64,000 bases of DNA from Phocaeicola salanitronis DSM 18170 (GCF_000190575.1 NC_015164.1:1364001-1428000), one strand, 5' to 3'. Positions 1 through 9,386 are shown, counted from the first letter of the stretch. The notes: generated by a model not told the origin, from the letters alone. A program made the numbers and translations.

Positions 1-345
1 GAAAGCACGCATCTGCGATTCGGGAATGACGCACATCCGTGTCCTTTCGCCTTTTTCATTTTTACGCTCGTACTGCATGCCGGCATCCAAGGAATGCTCT
101 TTCATGAAATTCATCAGCGCATCCTGCGTAGCGAGTACGAACACGATGCCCGCGAACAGCGGCTTCTGTTTATCGTCGCTGTCCTGATGCACATTCACCG
201 TGGTGTGGGTGGGCGCGTAAATTTCAAGGATATTCTTGGTCTGGGCCTTTTGCTTTTCCAGAAGTTCCACCAGTTTGCTCTCCTGATGACGCTTGGTGCG
301 CACTACGTACCAACGGTAATCCACGTGATTAAGCTTGTCGGGCAT
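1..345 (-). CDS. UpxY/NusG-type transcription antiterminator, 5' part
   Basis: First 115 codons of a leftward gene cut by the window edge. The start ATG is at 345. The protein begins MPDKLNHVDYRWYVVRT and shows the NusG N-terminal (NGN) pattern: WYVVRT near residue 12, a basic/acidic helix, then KPLFAGIVFV and VIPESQMRAF. In Bacteroides, UpxY proteins of this type are the first genes of capsular or exopolysaccharide operons and suppress early termination in the long leader of their own operon. A polysaccharide locus to the left of the window is therefore likely, but this is inference. The C-terminal KOW domain would lie outside the window. A general NusG paralogue is the alternative. Confidence 0.8.
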   Translation of the reverse strand, partial: MPDKLNHVDYRWYVVRTKRHQESKLVELLEKQKAQTKNILEIYAPTHTTVNVHQDSDDKQKPLFAGIVFVLATQDALMNFMKEHSLDAGMQYERKNEKGERTRMCVIPESQMRAF

Positions 346-416
346 AATGATATATAAGGAGTTATAGGGAGTTGTTAAGCCGATAGTTTGGCTAACATTT
401 TAAAAGCCTTGTCAAC

Positions 417-723
417 TATAGTTGAACGAAATTGGTTTACGAAAATACTGCATGTAGTAGAAGGTGCATCAAAATAGAAATCAACTTTCATTTTGTCATC
501 CTGAGTGCCCATTTCCTGCGGAAACCCCATTCGATTATGACAGGTATTGTCATCCTGAGCGCCAGCGAAGGATCTCGTAGACATCCACGTGGATGTGAGA
601 TTCTTCCTCCCTACGGTCATCAGAATGACAAGAGGGTTAAGGATAATCCGTCATTGGTAACAAAATTTAAATGACTCTAAAAGCAAGCTATGATTTTTCG
701 CAATTCATTTCTGATTGACTATA
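417..723. repeat. TIR element copy 1 with nested palindromes
   Basis: A 307-bp element with imperfect terminal inverted repeats of about 30 bp. The left end begins TATAGTTGAACGAAATTGG; the right end finishes with TTTCTGATTGACTATA. The interior holds one good palindrome of the REP-B type (549-629) and a poorer copy (about 495-540). Other copies of the same ends lie at 45708, 52280 and 60584. No convincing gene lies inside; short reading frames here are products of the repeats. Confidence 0.65.
549..629. repeat. REP-B palindrome copy 1
   Basis: Imperfect palindrome with arms GTCATCCTGAGCGCCAGCGA and a matching right arm ending CAGAATGAC, around a core containing ACATCCACGTGGAT. Related copies are at 45751-45832 and 62351-62430. 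It could fold as a long RNA hairpin. Confidence 0.7.
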
Positions 724-991
724 ATTCTTCATTTGCGAAAGTGTGTTCCTCATGTTCCTCTCATGGCATTCGCATGATAGTTCCGGAGCACCTTATTTCA
801 GGTATAACGGCGGCATTCTGGACGAACCTCAGCAGCAATGATCCACCGTTTTTATGTGACGAGAAGAACAAAGCGCAATGCACTTCAGCATTTTCATTCC
901 CATATCACAAATATTTTATTTTCAATCAATTAAACATTTCTAAACCCGCCGCTTTACCATAGTTGTATAATATGAAGCGACGAATATGCTG

Positions 992-999
992 CAAAGGTA
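992..999 (-). promoter_or_regulatory. candidate -7 box, UpxY leader
   Basis: Read leftward this is TACCTTTG, the best form of the Bacteroides -7 element. No good -33 TTTG is visible at the normal distance. If used, the transcript would carry a leader of about 640 nt before the UpxY-type gene, which fits the long leaders of such operons. Confidence 0.4.
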
Positions 1000-1054
1000 T
1001 ATAAAAAGATTGAATGCAGAGGCATTTATCGCCGGAAAAATTTAAAAGATTCAG

Positions 1055-1095
1055 AATTTTAGTCGAATAGCGATTGCATTTATTCGACTAAAATT
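1055..1095. promoter_or_regulatory. 15-bp perfect inverted repeat
   Basis: AATTTTAGTCGAATA at 1055-1069 is exactly inverted at 1081-1095. It lies about 55 bp upstream of the candidate -7 box for the UpxY-type gene. It may be an operator or recombinase site; the A/T-rich arms and lack of a T-run argue against a plain terminator. Confidence 0.45.
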
Positions 1096-1300
1096 GGTTC
1101 TTGTACAAAGTTGCACCTTGGTAATCAATCAGTTGCGAAAATCCGCCGTTTCATATTATACAGCAACGAATTTTGTCGAACATTTCTGGTTGTTTTTTAC
1201 CACACCCTCCGGATCAAGGGAGCTTGATAAGGCTATTAAAAATATATATCACGCTTTATCTACATACGAAATACAATTTATGCCGCATGCCCAATTGGCT

Positions 1301-1380
1301 TGTAGGGACGTATCACATACGCCCTTAAAAACATCTACGTGAATAAATTGGCGCATTCGAGGCGTATGCAATACACACGT
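1301..1380. repeat. degenerate REP-A palindrome
   Basis: Decayed copy of the palindrome family found intact at 52173, 60832 and 62518: TGTAGGGACGTATCACATAC on the left, GGCGTATGCAATACAC on the right, and an ACATCTACGTG core between them. Confidence 0.6.
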
Positions 1381-1397
1381 GTCCACTAAAAATCATT

Positions 1398-1442
1398 AAG
1401 AAGCTGTTTTGAATTTCTCCAAAAAGTTTTTCTTGGCTTGAT
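1398..1442. repeat. truncated MITE-A end
   Basis: Begins AAGAAGCTGTTTTGAATTTC and continues to GGCTTGAT, matching the inverted right end of the complete MITE-A copies at 23138-23334 and 41960-42156. The rest of the element is missing. The following DNA up to 1696 holds only a small palindrome (GTAAGATT, 1458-1476) and no recognisable gene. Confidence 0.6.
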
Positions 1443-1696
1443 ATAGGCTCATCCGCTGTAAGATTAATAATCTTACACCAGACGAAGCTATCTGCGTTGA
1501 AGCAAAAAGATAATAACGACAACCTTTTAACTAATCTGCGTATGATAATGTACCGTTTAGTAATGCAGGCTGAACGGAACGGAGACAGCATACAGGAATT
1601 GTGACATCAACAAAATGCACCAATCCATACCGCGCATGGTATAAGAAGTTCTGAAGATCCCCTGCAAGCGGAACGGCTGGCAAGGGATTTTTAATT

Positions 1697-1941
1697 TCAG
1701 AATCCCACTTGTTTCTGTTGTTCGGCATTGTAGCGGTCGCCCGTCACGGGAATGGCTGCAACGGCATCTTCCAACTGTTTCCACTCTTCGGCAGAAATGC
1801 TCCCTTGCTTCCGGCAGCCACGTAGGTGGCAGCCTGTACTTTGCCCAATGCCGGGGAGACAGCCAGAGCTGCGCCCACGGCAGCCGCCGTCTTCAGAAAA
1901 CCGCGACGGCTGAAACCTTCTTTCTTGTTCAAGTCTTCCAT
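1697..1941 (-). pseudogene. Tat-exported aldo/keto reductase remnant
   Basis: Reading left from 1941, the product starts with a twin-arginine signal (FSRRGFLKTAAAVGAALAV) and a VQAA-like cleavage region. After about 45 residues the frame breaks. In another frame the DNA then encodes ISAEEWKQLEDAVAAIPVTG and GDRYNAEQQKQVGF before the stop at 1697-1699, the C-terminal end typical of aldo/keto reductases. The whole catalytic middle (about 300 residues in the family) is absent, so this is an internal deletion with a frame change. It is the last member of the leftward redox cluster. Confidence 0.75.
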
Positions 1942-1965
1942 ATTGCCTTTTAAATGAAAAATGCG

Positions 1966-2111
1966 AATCAGGAGTTAAACGTAGTTATGTTTCACAGGAG
2001 TTACAGGCCAATAGTCTTACTTCTGAAACCGGCGCAAAAAGGTATTGGCATCTAACTTCCAGCCCGCCCTGCGGGCGATAACTACCTATAACTCCCTTTT
2101 AACTCCTGATT
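1966..2111. repeat. 146-bp inverted-repeat segment
   Basis: AATCAGGAGTTAAA at 1966-1979 is perfectly inverted at 2098-2111. Inside, GTAGTTAT and ATAACTAC also pair, so the strand could fold into one long imperfect hairpin. It separates the reductase remnant from the CMD-ABM gene. It may be a small MITE or a bidirectional terminator region. Confidence 0.5.
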
Positions 2112-2124
2112 GGCATGAAAAAAA

Positions 2125-3285
2125 TTACTTTATTTTCAGTCCCGGAATCAGCGGTGTCGTATCCACCAGTTCCAACTCCTTTACCATATCCAGCGTACCC
2201 TGTTTGTACTTCTGGAAATGGAGAGTCTTCAAATGGCTTTCGTAAGCGGCACGGTCGGCATAGATTTCGAGGATGGTAATCTTGTGGGGCGCATCCTTTT
2301 CGGCTGTGGCATAAAGAGTGAGCACGCCCGGCTCCAGCCGCATGGAGGCTTCTATTTCCTCTTTCAGATAGGCGTTGTATTCGTCCAGCCGGTTAACATC
2401 GACGGTTATCTTCGAGAGACGTACCAGATTATCTGTGGCCGATGCGGTCGGTTGGGCAGTTTCCTGCTTGATGATGCGCAATGCTTTGATGGCTGCCGGG
2501 AAACCGATGTAGGGAAGACATTGGATGACCGCTGCGGTCACTTCTTCGGGCGTATTGCCTGCCTGGATGTTTCCGTGGAAGTGCGACTGCAACTGGCTTT
2601 CCGCCTCCAGTGTCGTCAGGATGCAGTAGCCGAGCAGTTCTTTGGTTTTCAAGTCAAGTCCGTTACGGGTGTATATTTCGCCAAAGAAATAGTCGGTCAG
2701 GAAGCGTGCTACCTCTTCACCCATTCCGCCGGGCACGCCTTCCATCACGGCAGAGATTCCTCCGTGGTAGAGTTTGTCCTGAATGGCTGCGCCCTGCTCA
2801 TGACGGTTCGCTTCGGTGACGGTGGTCTGATTCTCCAAGGGAAGGCTGATGTCGCGCTCCTTGAATACTTCGTTCACCGTTCCGACGGCATTGAGCATCT
2901 TGGGGAAACCGATGAACGGTGCTGTCAGATACATCGCTTCCCGTAATTCCACAGGGGTGACGCCCACGTTCAGGGCAGCTCCCGCATGAGCTTTCAGTTG
3001 CGGAAGCGTCTGCATCGTGGCAAGGGTGACGCAGGTAATCATTTCGCGTTGTTTCAAGCTCAAGTTTCCCGTAGTAAACACTTCGCCGAAGATAAATTTC
3101 TGAAGGATGTCCATCATCTCCGGGTCTGTGCCCTGTCCGGTCAGGGCTTCACCGCCGAAAAGGGTACGGTAATTTTCCTTGCACGTTTCTATTCTGTTCA
3201 TTGTTTCGTCGTTCTGTGCCTTTGCCGGCATGAGTCCTGCCAGCAACAAAACCAATACAATTATAGACTGCTTCATATTCATCAT
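2125..3285 (-). CDS. secreted CMD-CMD-ABM fusion protein
   Basis: The most likely start is the MMNMKQ cluster (ATGs at 3285, 3282 and 3276) because a signal peptide follows (KQSIIVLVLLLAGLMPAKAQ); the open frame extends upstream only because it runs into the broken neighbour. The mature protein has two carboxymuconolactone-decarboxylase-like halves (roughly residues 45-125 and 150-235), each ending in an IGFP motif, then a C-terminal antibiotic-biosynthesis-monooxygenase-like (ABM) domain (roughly 265-360). CMD proteins are small alpha-helical peroxidatic or decarboxylating enzymes; ABM domains are small cofactor-poor oxygenase folds. The substrate is unknown. It is part of the leftward redox cluster. 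Confidence 0.8.
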   Translation of the reverse strand: MMNMKQSIIVLVLLLAGLMPAKAQNDETMNRIETCKENYRTLFGGEALTGQGTDPEMMDILQKFIFGEVFTTGNLSLKQREMITCVTLATMQTLPQLKAHAGAALNVGVTPVELREAMYLTAPFIGFPKMLNAVGTVNEVFKERDISLPLENQTTVTEANRHEQGAAIQDKLYHGGISAVMEGVPGGMGEEVARFLTDYFFGEIYTRNGLDLKTKELLGYCILTTLEAESQLQSHFHGNIQAGNTPEEVTAAVIQCLPYIGFPAAIKALRIIKQETAQPTASATDNLVRLSKITVDVNRLDEYNAYLKEEIEASMRLEPGVLTLYATAEKDAPHKITILEIYADRAAYESHLKTLHFQKYKQGTLDMVKELELVDTTPLIPGLKIK

Positions 3286-3505
3286 GTTCTTGCTTATAAA
3301 CTTTTTCCTGTGCGCCTTTGATGAACTGTTCCGCCAGATAAGCCGAATTACCATTCCGGCGAGGACTACCGGTCAATACTACTATTTTCATTCTACTACT
3401 ATTTTTAGTGTTCAAATTTTCTACGGCTTTCATGATGCCGCCTCCCAAGATCATACTCCCTGTAGCTGCGAGCAGGGATTTACGGAGAAAATCCCGGCGC
3501 TTCAT
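3149..3505 (-). pseudogene. flavodoxin/NADPH-FMN reductase remnant
   Basis: The product starts MKRRDFLRKSLLAATGSMI, a Tat/Sec-like leader, followed by MKIVVLTGSPRRNGNSAYLA, the FMN-phosphate loop of NADPH-dependent FMN reductases and flavodoxin-like proteins. Homology stops near FIKGAQE, and the frame then runs out of register over the start of the CMD-ABM gene. Most of the flavin-binding fold (another 120 or so residues) is missing, so it is a deletion product. Its ATG (3503-3505) shares a base with the stop of the flavin reductase upstream, showing that the pair was once translationally coupled. Confidence 0.7.
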
Positions 3506-4065
3506 CAGTTCTCAGGATTAAATGTTTTTCCAAATGTCGTACATTTAGCGATTTCGTCTCCCGTCCGCAAATAGGTATAGTTGGGCATTTCGAAGAGGAC
3601 GGGTTTCAGTTTGCTGTAGTCCGGCTTCCCTTTGTCATTGAGAATACTTTCTTCGGCATAGGTGTTCGTGATTTTGCAGATGAAGTTATCGAACGTATCC
3701 GTTCCGTAATTATCTACCACCTCACATTCCATCACCAACGGACTTTCATCAATGACAGGAGTTCCGGCTTCACCCGGATGCCAGGCAAAGACTTCTGATT
3801 TGTCCGTCTTCGCTCCGCTGACGCAACCTACGTAGTCAGCACGTTGCAGCATGGCTTCGTCTACCATATTGACGGACACCCTGCCTGTGGTTTTCACACC
3901 TTGGTTGGTGTAATGCGCCTTGTGCATACTCAGCAGGATGCGGTCGTGCCCGATGATGCCCACATAGGCAACGAGCAGCCAGTTTACCTTTCCGTTTACC
4001 TCCGTACCCACTACTACGGCGGGAGTAGGATACAATGCCAATGTCTGGCCGATGTTCTTTTTCAT
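3505..4065 (-). CDS. flavoredoxin-type flavin reductase
   Basis: 186 residues with the FMN-binding split-barrel pattern: MKKNIGQTLALYPTPAVVVG, then NWLLVAYVGIIGHDRILLSM and NQGVKTTGRVSVNMVDEAML. Members bind FMN as dimers and supply reduced flavin or act as small flavoproteins. It is cytoplasmic, as no signal is visible. The gene lies 27 bp after the aldo/keto reductase and its stop overlaps the next start (TGATG), so it belongs to the same transcript. Confidence 0.85.
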   Translation of the reverse strand: MKKNIGQTLALYPTPAVVVGTEVNGKVNWLLVAYVGIIGHDRILLSMHKAHYTNQGVKTTGRVSVNMVDEAMLQRADYVGCVSGAKTDKSEVFAWHPGEAGTPVIDESPLVMECEVVDNYGTDTFDNFICKITNTYAEESILNDKGKPDYSKLKPVLFEMPNYTYLRTGDEIAKCTTFGKTFNPEN

Positions 4066-4092
4066 ATTCTCTTCCGTTTGAAAATTGTATGA

Positions 4093-5573
<1,481 letters not shown>

Positions 5574-5619
5574 CGTTTTTTCCTTTTTTTAAAATTACTT
5601 ACCATGTAGTCGACAGCAC

Positions 5620-5687
5620 CAATCCTGGCGGAGAAGTGCTTTCCCCAGCGGGGACAACGTCAATCCTGATGGAGAAGTGCTTTCCCC
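5620..5687. repeat. short direct repeat, 41-bp period
   Basis: A 27-bp word ending GGAGAAGTGCTTTCCCC occurs at 5620-5646 and, with two mismatches, at 5661-5687. It lies between the alcohol dehydrogenase and cyclophilin-like genes; it may be decayed hairpin material. Confidence 0.5.
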
Positions 5688-5710
5688 GCTGTTCCCAATG
5701 GGAGTCGTTC

Positions 5711-6892
5711 TTATTTGTAGGATTCCCGATAGACGTTCACGATATCTTCGTCCGACATCTGGACACGGTCGCTGGTGAACATCACGCCCATTACTTCGCG
5801 GGTGTTACGCATCAGCGTCTCGAACTCGTCGGGAGTAATGCCGTAGTCGGACATCTTCAGGTCGGCAACGCCGCACGCCTCTTGCAGACGGGTGAGGGCG
5901 GTCAGGAAGTCTTCGGGTTTCGTGGCTTCCGGCATACCCATTGCCTGTGCCATGCGGATGAAGCGATCGTCGCAGGCATGGTGCCCGATGAAATATTTAT
6001 AATAGGCACGGCTCACCATAATCAGACCGGCACCGTGGGGCAGGTTGGGATGATAAGCGGAAAGGGCATGTTCCAGGGCGTGTTCGCTGGTGATAAGCGT
6101 CAGGCACATCACGCCGCCGGACAATGTATTGCCGAAAGCCACACGGGTACGGGCTTCGAGGTCGTTGCCGTCCTTGACGGCACGGGGCAGGTATTCGGCA
6201 ATGTTGCGGATGGCTTCGAGGGCATACATGTCGCTCATCAGATTGGCACCTTTCGCAATGTATCCTTCCGTGCTATGGAACAGGGCATCGAAGCCTTGAT
6301 AGGCAGTGAATGTTGCCGGTACACTCTTCATCAGTTCTGCATCAACGATGGAGAGGACGGGGAACAGGGATGCATCGCCCACGAAGGCTTTCTCAAACGT
6401 GTCCTCCTTCGTAATAACGCCGGAGTTGTCCGTTTCCGACCCTGTGCCTGCCGTAGTGGTGATGGCTATGATAGGCAACGGTTTTACGGCAATAGGTTGT
6501 CCTTTTCCTGAACCGATGGGCACGTAATCCCACAGTTCGCCTTCATTCGTAGCCATGACCGCGATAGCCTTTGCGCAATCCATGACACTGCCTCCACCCA
6601 ACGCAACGAGAAAATCACACCCATTGTCGCGTGCAGTCTTTGCACCGGCATTGACGTTGCCTACGGTAGGATTGGGAGCTACACCGTCGAAGATGCAGGT
6701 CTCCACACCAGCCTTGTGCAACTGCTCTTCCGTGCGGGCAAGATAGCCGTTGGCGCGGGTGGATTTACCATTAGAGATAATAATGAGGGCACGTTTGCCC
6801 GGCATGGGTTGTTCACTCAGTTTGTTCAGCATCCCTGCACCGAACATTACACGGGTAGGGATATACATGTCGTAGTTATTGTTCGTTTTCAT
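5711..6892 (-). CDS. iron-containing alcohol dehydrogenase
   Basis: 393 residues from the ATG at 6892. That start lies about 30 bp downstream of a strong -7 box; a longer reading would pass through the promoter. Group III Fe-ADH features are clear: the NAD(P)-binding LVALGGGSVMDCAKAIAV, the ITTTAGTGSETDNSGVI motif, and metal-site histidines in ALFHSTEGY, SEHALEHALSAYHPNLPHGA and GHHACDD. It resembles the YqhD/butanol-dehydrogenase type that reduces aldehydes with NAD(P)H. It has its own promoter with a direct-repeat operator shared with the head of the cluster. Confidence 0.92.
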   Translation of the reverse strand: MKTNNNYDMYIPTRVMFGAGMLNKLSEQPMPGKRALIIISNGKSTRANGYLARTEEQLHKAGVETCIFDGVAPNPTVGNVNAGAKTARDNGCDFLVALGGGSVMDCAKAIAVMATNEGELWDYVPIGSGKGQPIAVKPLPIIAITTTAGTGSETDNSGVITKEDTFEKAFVGDASLFPVLSIVDAELMKSVPATFTAYQGFDALFHSTEGYIAKGANLMSDMYALEAIRNIAEYLPRAVKDGNDLEARTRVAFGNTLSGGVMCLTLITSEHALEHALSAYHPNLPHGAGLIMVSRAYYKYFIGHHACDDRFIRMAQAMGMPEATKPEDFLTALTRLQEACGVADLKMSDYGITPDEFETLMRNTREVMGVMFTSDRVQMSDEDIVNVYRESYK

Positions 6893-6921
6893 TTTGTAGG
6901 TTATATTTAATGATTCTGATG

Positions 6922-6929
6922 CAAAGGTA
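6922..6929 (-). promoter_or_regulatory. -7 box of the alcohol dehydrogenase gene
   Basis: Read leftward: TACCTTTG. The usual -33 position is occupied by the edge of the direct-repeat operator at 6953, as expected for an activator-dependent promoter. The predicted leader is about 23 nt. Confidence 0.7.
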
Positions 6930-6952
6930 GCAGGCTGCCGGCGGAAAGGAGA

Positions 6953-6988
6953 TAACATATTTACTGACGGTTGTAACCGATTTACGGA
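6953..6988. promoter_or_regulatory. AraC-type direct-repeat operator, copy 1
   Basis: TAACATATTTACTGA (6953-6967) and TAACCGATTTACGGA (6974-6988) are direct repeats exactly 21 bp apart, two DNA turns. The near edge is 24 bp from the -7 box at 6922-6929. The same pair, period and distance occur at 9351-9386. The site overlaps the final codons of the upstream gene. Confidence 0.65.
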
Positions 6989-8278
6989 TTATTTTCCCAT
7001 CGTTTCCTTTACTTTTGCCAACAGATTGGGAATATCCAGATGCTGCGGACACTTTGCCAGACATTCTCCACATCCGATGCACGAGGATGCCGGGTCGCCG
7101 CGCTGGACGGGAGACATGGATACGGTGTAATCCAGCATTGCCCGTTCCTTGTTGCGGTGCAGCAGGTAGTTGTTGTAGACATAAGCAAAGATGTAGCCGA
7201 TGGCGACATTCTGCGGGCAGGGAATGCACTGGTAACATCCGGTACAGTCAATGTGTCCCGGTGCATGACGGTAAGCGTAGATGGCTGCTCCCAATGCCTC
7301 GCGTTCGGCAGGTGTAAGCATATTCGGTTTTGCCTTGGCTGCATAACTCAGGTTTTCTTCCACATCTTCCATGGAACCCATGCCGCTGACGGCTACGCTT
7401 ACTTCGGGAATGTCCCACAGGTAATCCAGTGCCCACTCCGCATCGGGTTTCCGGATGCCAGTAGAGGCAAGTGCTTCCCTCATACTTTGTGGCAGGTTGG
7501 CAAGGAAGCCGGTGCGGACAGGCTTCATTACCGCCAGCCCCATACCGTTGGCAGCGGCATATTTCGGGCCGAGCACACCTGCCTCGTATTCATAATCAAG
7601 GTAATTGTGCTGGATAAGGCAGAAATCCCATGCCGGTGTATATTCGACTACCCGTTTGAACAGTTGCAGGCTGTCGTGGAAGGAGAATCCCATAAAGCGT
7701 ATTTTCCCCTGCGCTTTCAGATTCTCCATCTTCTCGATAAGCCGATACGGCAGCACATAGTCTTTCCATGCCCGGTGCATAATCATGTGGATGTGGTAGA
7801 AATCAATTACATCGGTATCTATGGTCCGTCTTGACTGGTCGAAGAACTTTTCGAAATCGTCTGCACTCTGTATCTCCCACCACGGCATTTTGGAAGTGAC
7901 ATAAACTCGGTCGCGCCAGCCTCCGGCAAGTGCCTTGCCGACTGCCTGCTCGCTTTCGCCTCCCATATAGACACGTCCGGTATCAATGTAGTTCACTCCG
8001 CCTTCGATGGCACGGTGTACCATTGGGGTGGTCTGGTCGAAATCCACATGCCCGTTCTTCATAGGCAGGCGCAACATGCCAAAACCTAATGCCGATACAT
8101 TTACCCCTGTTCTGCCCATCGGGCGGTATTGCATCTGTGGGTTGTAATTCAGGATGTCTTTTGCTTTCTGCTCCTGCTCCACACGTCTGTTTGCTTCTTG
8201 CGCAATGGCTTTCGGTCCCATTGCGGCACCGACAGCCGCGGCGAATAATCCGCTTTTGATGAAATCTCTTCTATCCAT
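6989..8278 (-). CDS. Tat-exported ferredoxin-type aldo/keto reductase
   Basis: 429 residues. MDRRDFIKSGLFAAAVGAA is a twin-arginine leader. An AKR barrel follows (QYRPMGRTGVNVSALGFGML, YIDTGRVYMGGESEQAVGKA), and two C-terminal cysteine clusters (CTGCYQCIPCP and CIGCGECLAKCP) indicate 4Fe-4S sites. Such proteins couple a reductase barrel to an iron-sulfur wire and are folded before Tat export. The gene follows the metal-hydrolase gene by 14 bp, so both are probably transcribed from the promoter at 9320. The substrate is unknown. Confidence 0.9.
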   Translation of the reverse strand: MDRRDFIKSGLFAAAVGAAMGPKAIAQEANRRVEQEQKAKDILNYNPQMQYRPMGRTGVNVSALGFGMLRLPMKNGHVDFDQTTPMVHRAIEGGVNYIDTGRVYMGGESEQAVGKALAGGWRDRVYVTSKMPWWEIQSADDFEKFFDQSRRTIDTDVIDFYHIHMIMHRAWKDYVLPYRLIEKMENLKAQGKIRFMGFSFHDSLQLFKRVVEYTPAWDFCLIQHNYLDYEYEAGVLGPKYAAANGMGLAVMKPVRTGFLANLPQSMREALASTGIRKPDAEWALDYLWDIPEVSVAVSGMGSMEDVEENLSYAAKAKPNMLTPAEREALGAAIYAYRHAPGHIDCTGCYQCIPCPQNVAIGYIFAYVYNNYLLHRNKERAMLDYTVSMSPVQRGDPASSCIGCGECLAKCPQHLDIPNLLAKVKETMGK

Positions 8279-8292
8279 AATGCTCCGTGATT

Positions 8293-9303
8293 TTATTTAT
8301 CCAATCCTATCAGCCATGTAGGATTATGGCGTATCAGTAAGTCAATGTCGCTTTGAGGGATGCCTTCTGCCAGCAGTTTCAGGATGCAATCCCTCATACC
8401 CTCAATGGGGTGTGGCATCACCGCCTGTCCTAAGTCGGTGGAAATAAAACTCCGTGACGGGTCGATGCGGACAAAACCGGCAAACTCCCCGATGCTTTGC
8501 CGTAGATATTGCGGCATCTTTGTGCCTTCTCCCCACAGGCAGGGCAGGTAGCAATATTCGATGTACGCACCAAGGTCGATGCACTGCTTGATCTGGTCGG
8601 CAGTCATTTTCCAGAAATGAGAATTGGCATGAGTGACGACAAATTTATCCACACCTATTTCCTTTGCCTTACGGGCGAGCGTGATGCTTTCCTGCGGCGA
8701 AGCGTGTCCGGTGGCAAAGATGATGCCGGCTTCCGCACAGATTTCCATTACGTGAATGACTTCGGGCAATACCTGTCCGTTATCATCCAACACGGGAATG
8801 CCTTTCTCTTTCCTGCCTTCACATTGGTAATGATAGGCTGCGTCAAGTGTCGGCATCCAGATGCACCGGCACAGTCCTCCACTTGTTTCTACGGCTTTCT
8901 GTGCGGCAAACGGATTTACTTTGTCCCCATGCACACGGTTCATGCAGAAACTGCCGAAACATTCCGCTTCCGGCAGTGCCTGCCGGATGATATATGCCCT
9001 GTCGTGACAACTGAAGTCATTGGACTTGAACATCACGGCACGGTATCCGGCACGCATGGCATCCTGCATGAAACCATATTCATCTACCGAGCGGTCCCGT
9101 GAATCGGGGCGGCAGTGCAGGTGGATGTCGCATACTCCTTTTACTAATCCGTCATCTGTAAACATTGCGTTTTCATTCTTGTTTTTCTCCGAAAGAAAAT
9201 CCATGGCACGGGCAGGTATCGCTGCCTGTGCGAACAATACTCCTCCGGTCAGCACGGAACTCTTGATAAAGTCCCTGCGGTTTATTTTTCCATTATCATT
9301 CAT
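8293..9303 (-). CDS. Tat-exported metal-dependent hydrolase
   Basis: 336 residues from the ATG at 9303; an upstream in-frame extension would overlap the promoter. The leader is NRRDFIKSSVLTGGVLF. The body begins GVCDIHLHCRPDSRDR, an HxH metal-binding opening of amidohydrolase-like TIM barrels, with further candidate ligands in FATGHASPQ and VVTHANSHFWK and an FISTDLGQ segment near the end. It looks like the DUF6282-type hydrolases. The reaction is unknown. It heads the leftward cluster and diverges from the AraC-type regulator gene. Confidence 0.8.
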   Translation of the reverse strand: MNDNGKINRRDFIKSSVLTGGVLFAQAAIPARAMDFLSEKNKNENAMFTDDGLVKGVCDIHLHCRPDSRDRSVDEYGFMQDAMRAGYRAVMFKSNDFSCHDRAYIIRQALPEAECFGSFCMNRVHGDKVNPFAAQKAVETSGGLCRCIWMPTLDAAYHYQCEGRKEKGIPVLDDNGQVLPEVIHVMEICAEAGIIFATGHASPQESITLARKAKEIGVDKFVVTHANSHFWKMTADQIKQCIDLGAYIEYCYLPCLWGEGTKMPQYLRQSIGEFAGFVRIDPSRSFISTDLGQAVMPHPIEGMRDCILKLLAEGIPQSDIDLLIRHNPTWLIGLDK

Positions 9304-9319
9304 CGCTTTTCTTTTTTTG

Positions 9320-9327
9320 CAAAAATA
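9320..9327 (-). promoter_or_regulatory. -7 box of the redox cluster
   Basis: Read leftward: TATTTTTG, fitting TAnnTTTG. No -33 match is visible; the direct-repeat operator starts 24 bp upstream, as at the alcohol dehydrogenase promoter. Confidence 0.6.
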
Positions 9328-9350
9328 GCCGGTATCCAACTTAAAGGACA

Positions 9351-9386
9351 TAACCTATTTACGGAGATTTGTAACTCATTTACAGA
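9351..9386. promoter_or_regulatory. AraC-type direct-repeat operator, copy 2
   Basis: TAACCTATTTACGGA (9351-9365) and TAACTCATTTACAGA (9372-9386), direct repeats 21 bp apart, in the divergent space between the cluster and the AraC-type gene. Geometry relative to the -7 box is identical to copy 1 at 6953-6988, which argues for a common activator. Confidence 0.65.

Larger units (their letters stand above)
724..1300. other. gene-free leader/intergenic DNA
   Basis: No gene is recognised here. The stretch holds the candidate -7 box at 992-999 and a perfect 15-bp inverted repeat (1055-1069 with 1081-1095, arm AATTTTAGTCGAATA, 11-bp spacer). Short open frames lack family resemblance and a plausible ribosome site. 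Confidence 0.5.

Noticed and set aside
2218..2946. Long open frame on the + strand opposite the CMD-ABM gene
   Set aside because: It is the antisense shadow of a clear coding gene; the composition is unlike a folded protein and no family is visible.
5636..6511. 291-codon + strand frame opposite the alcohol dehydrogenase
   Set aside because: Antisense shadow of a strongly supported gene.
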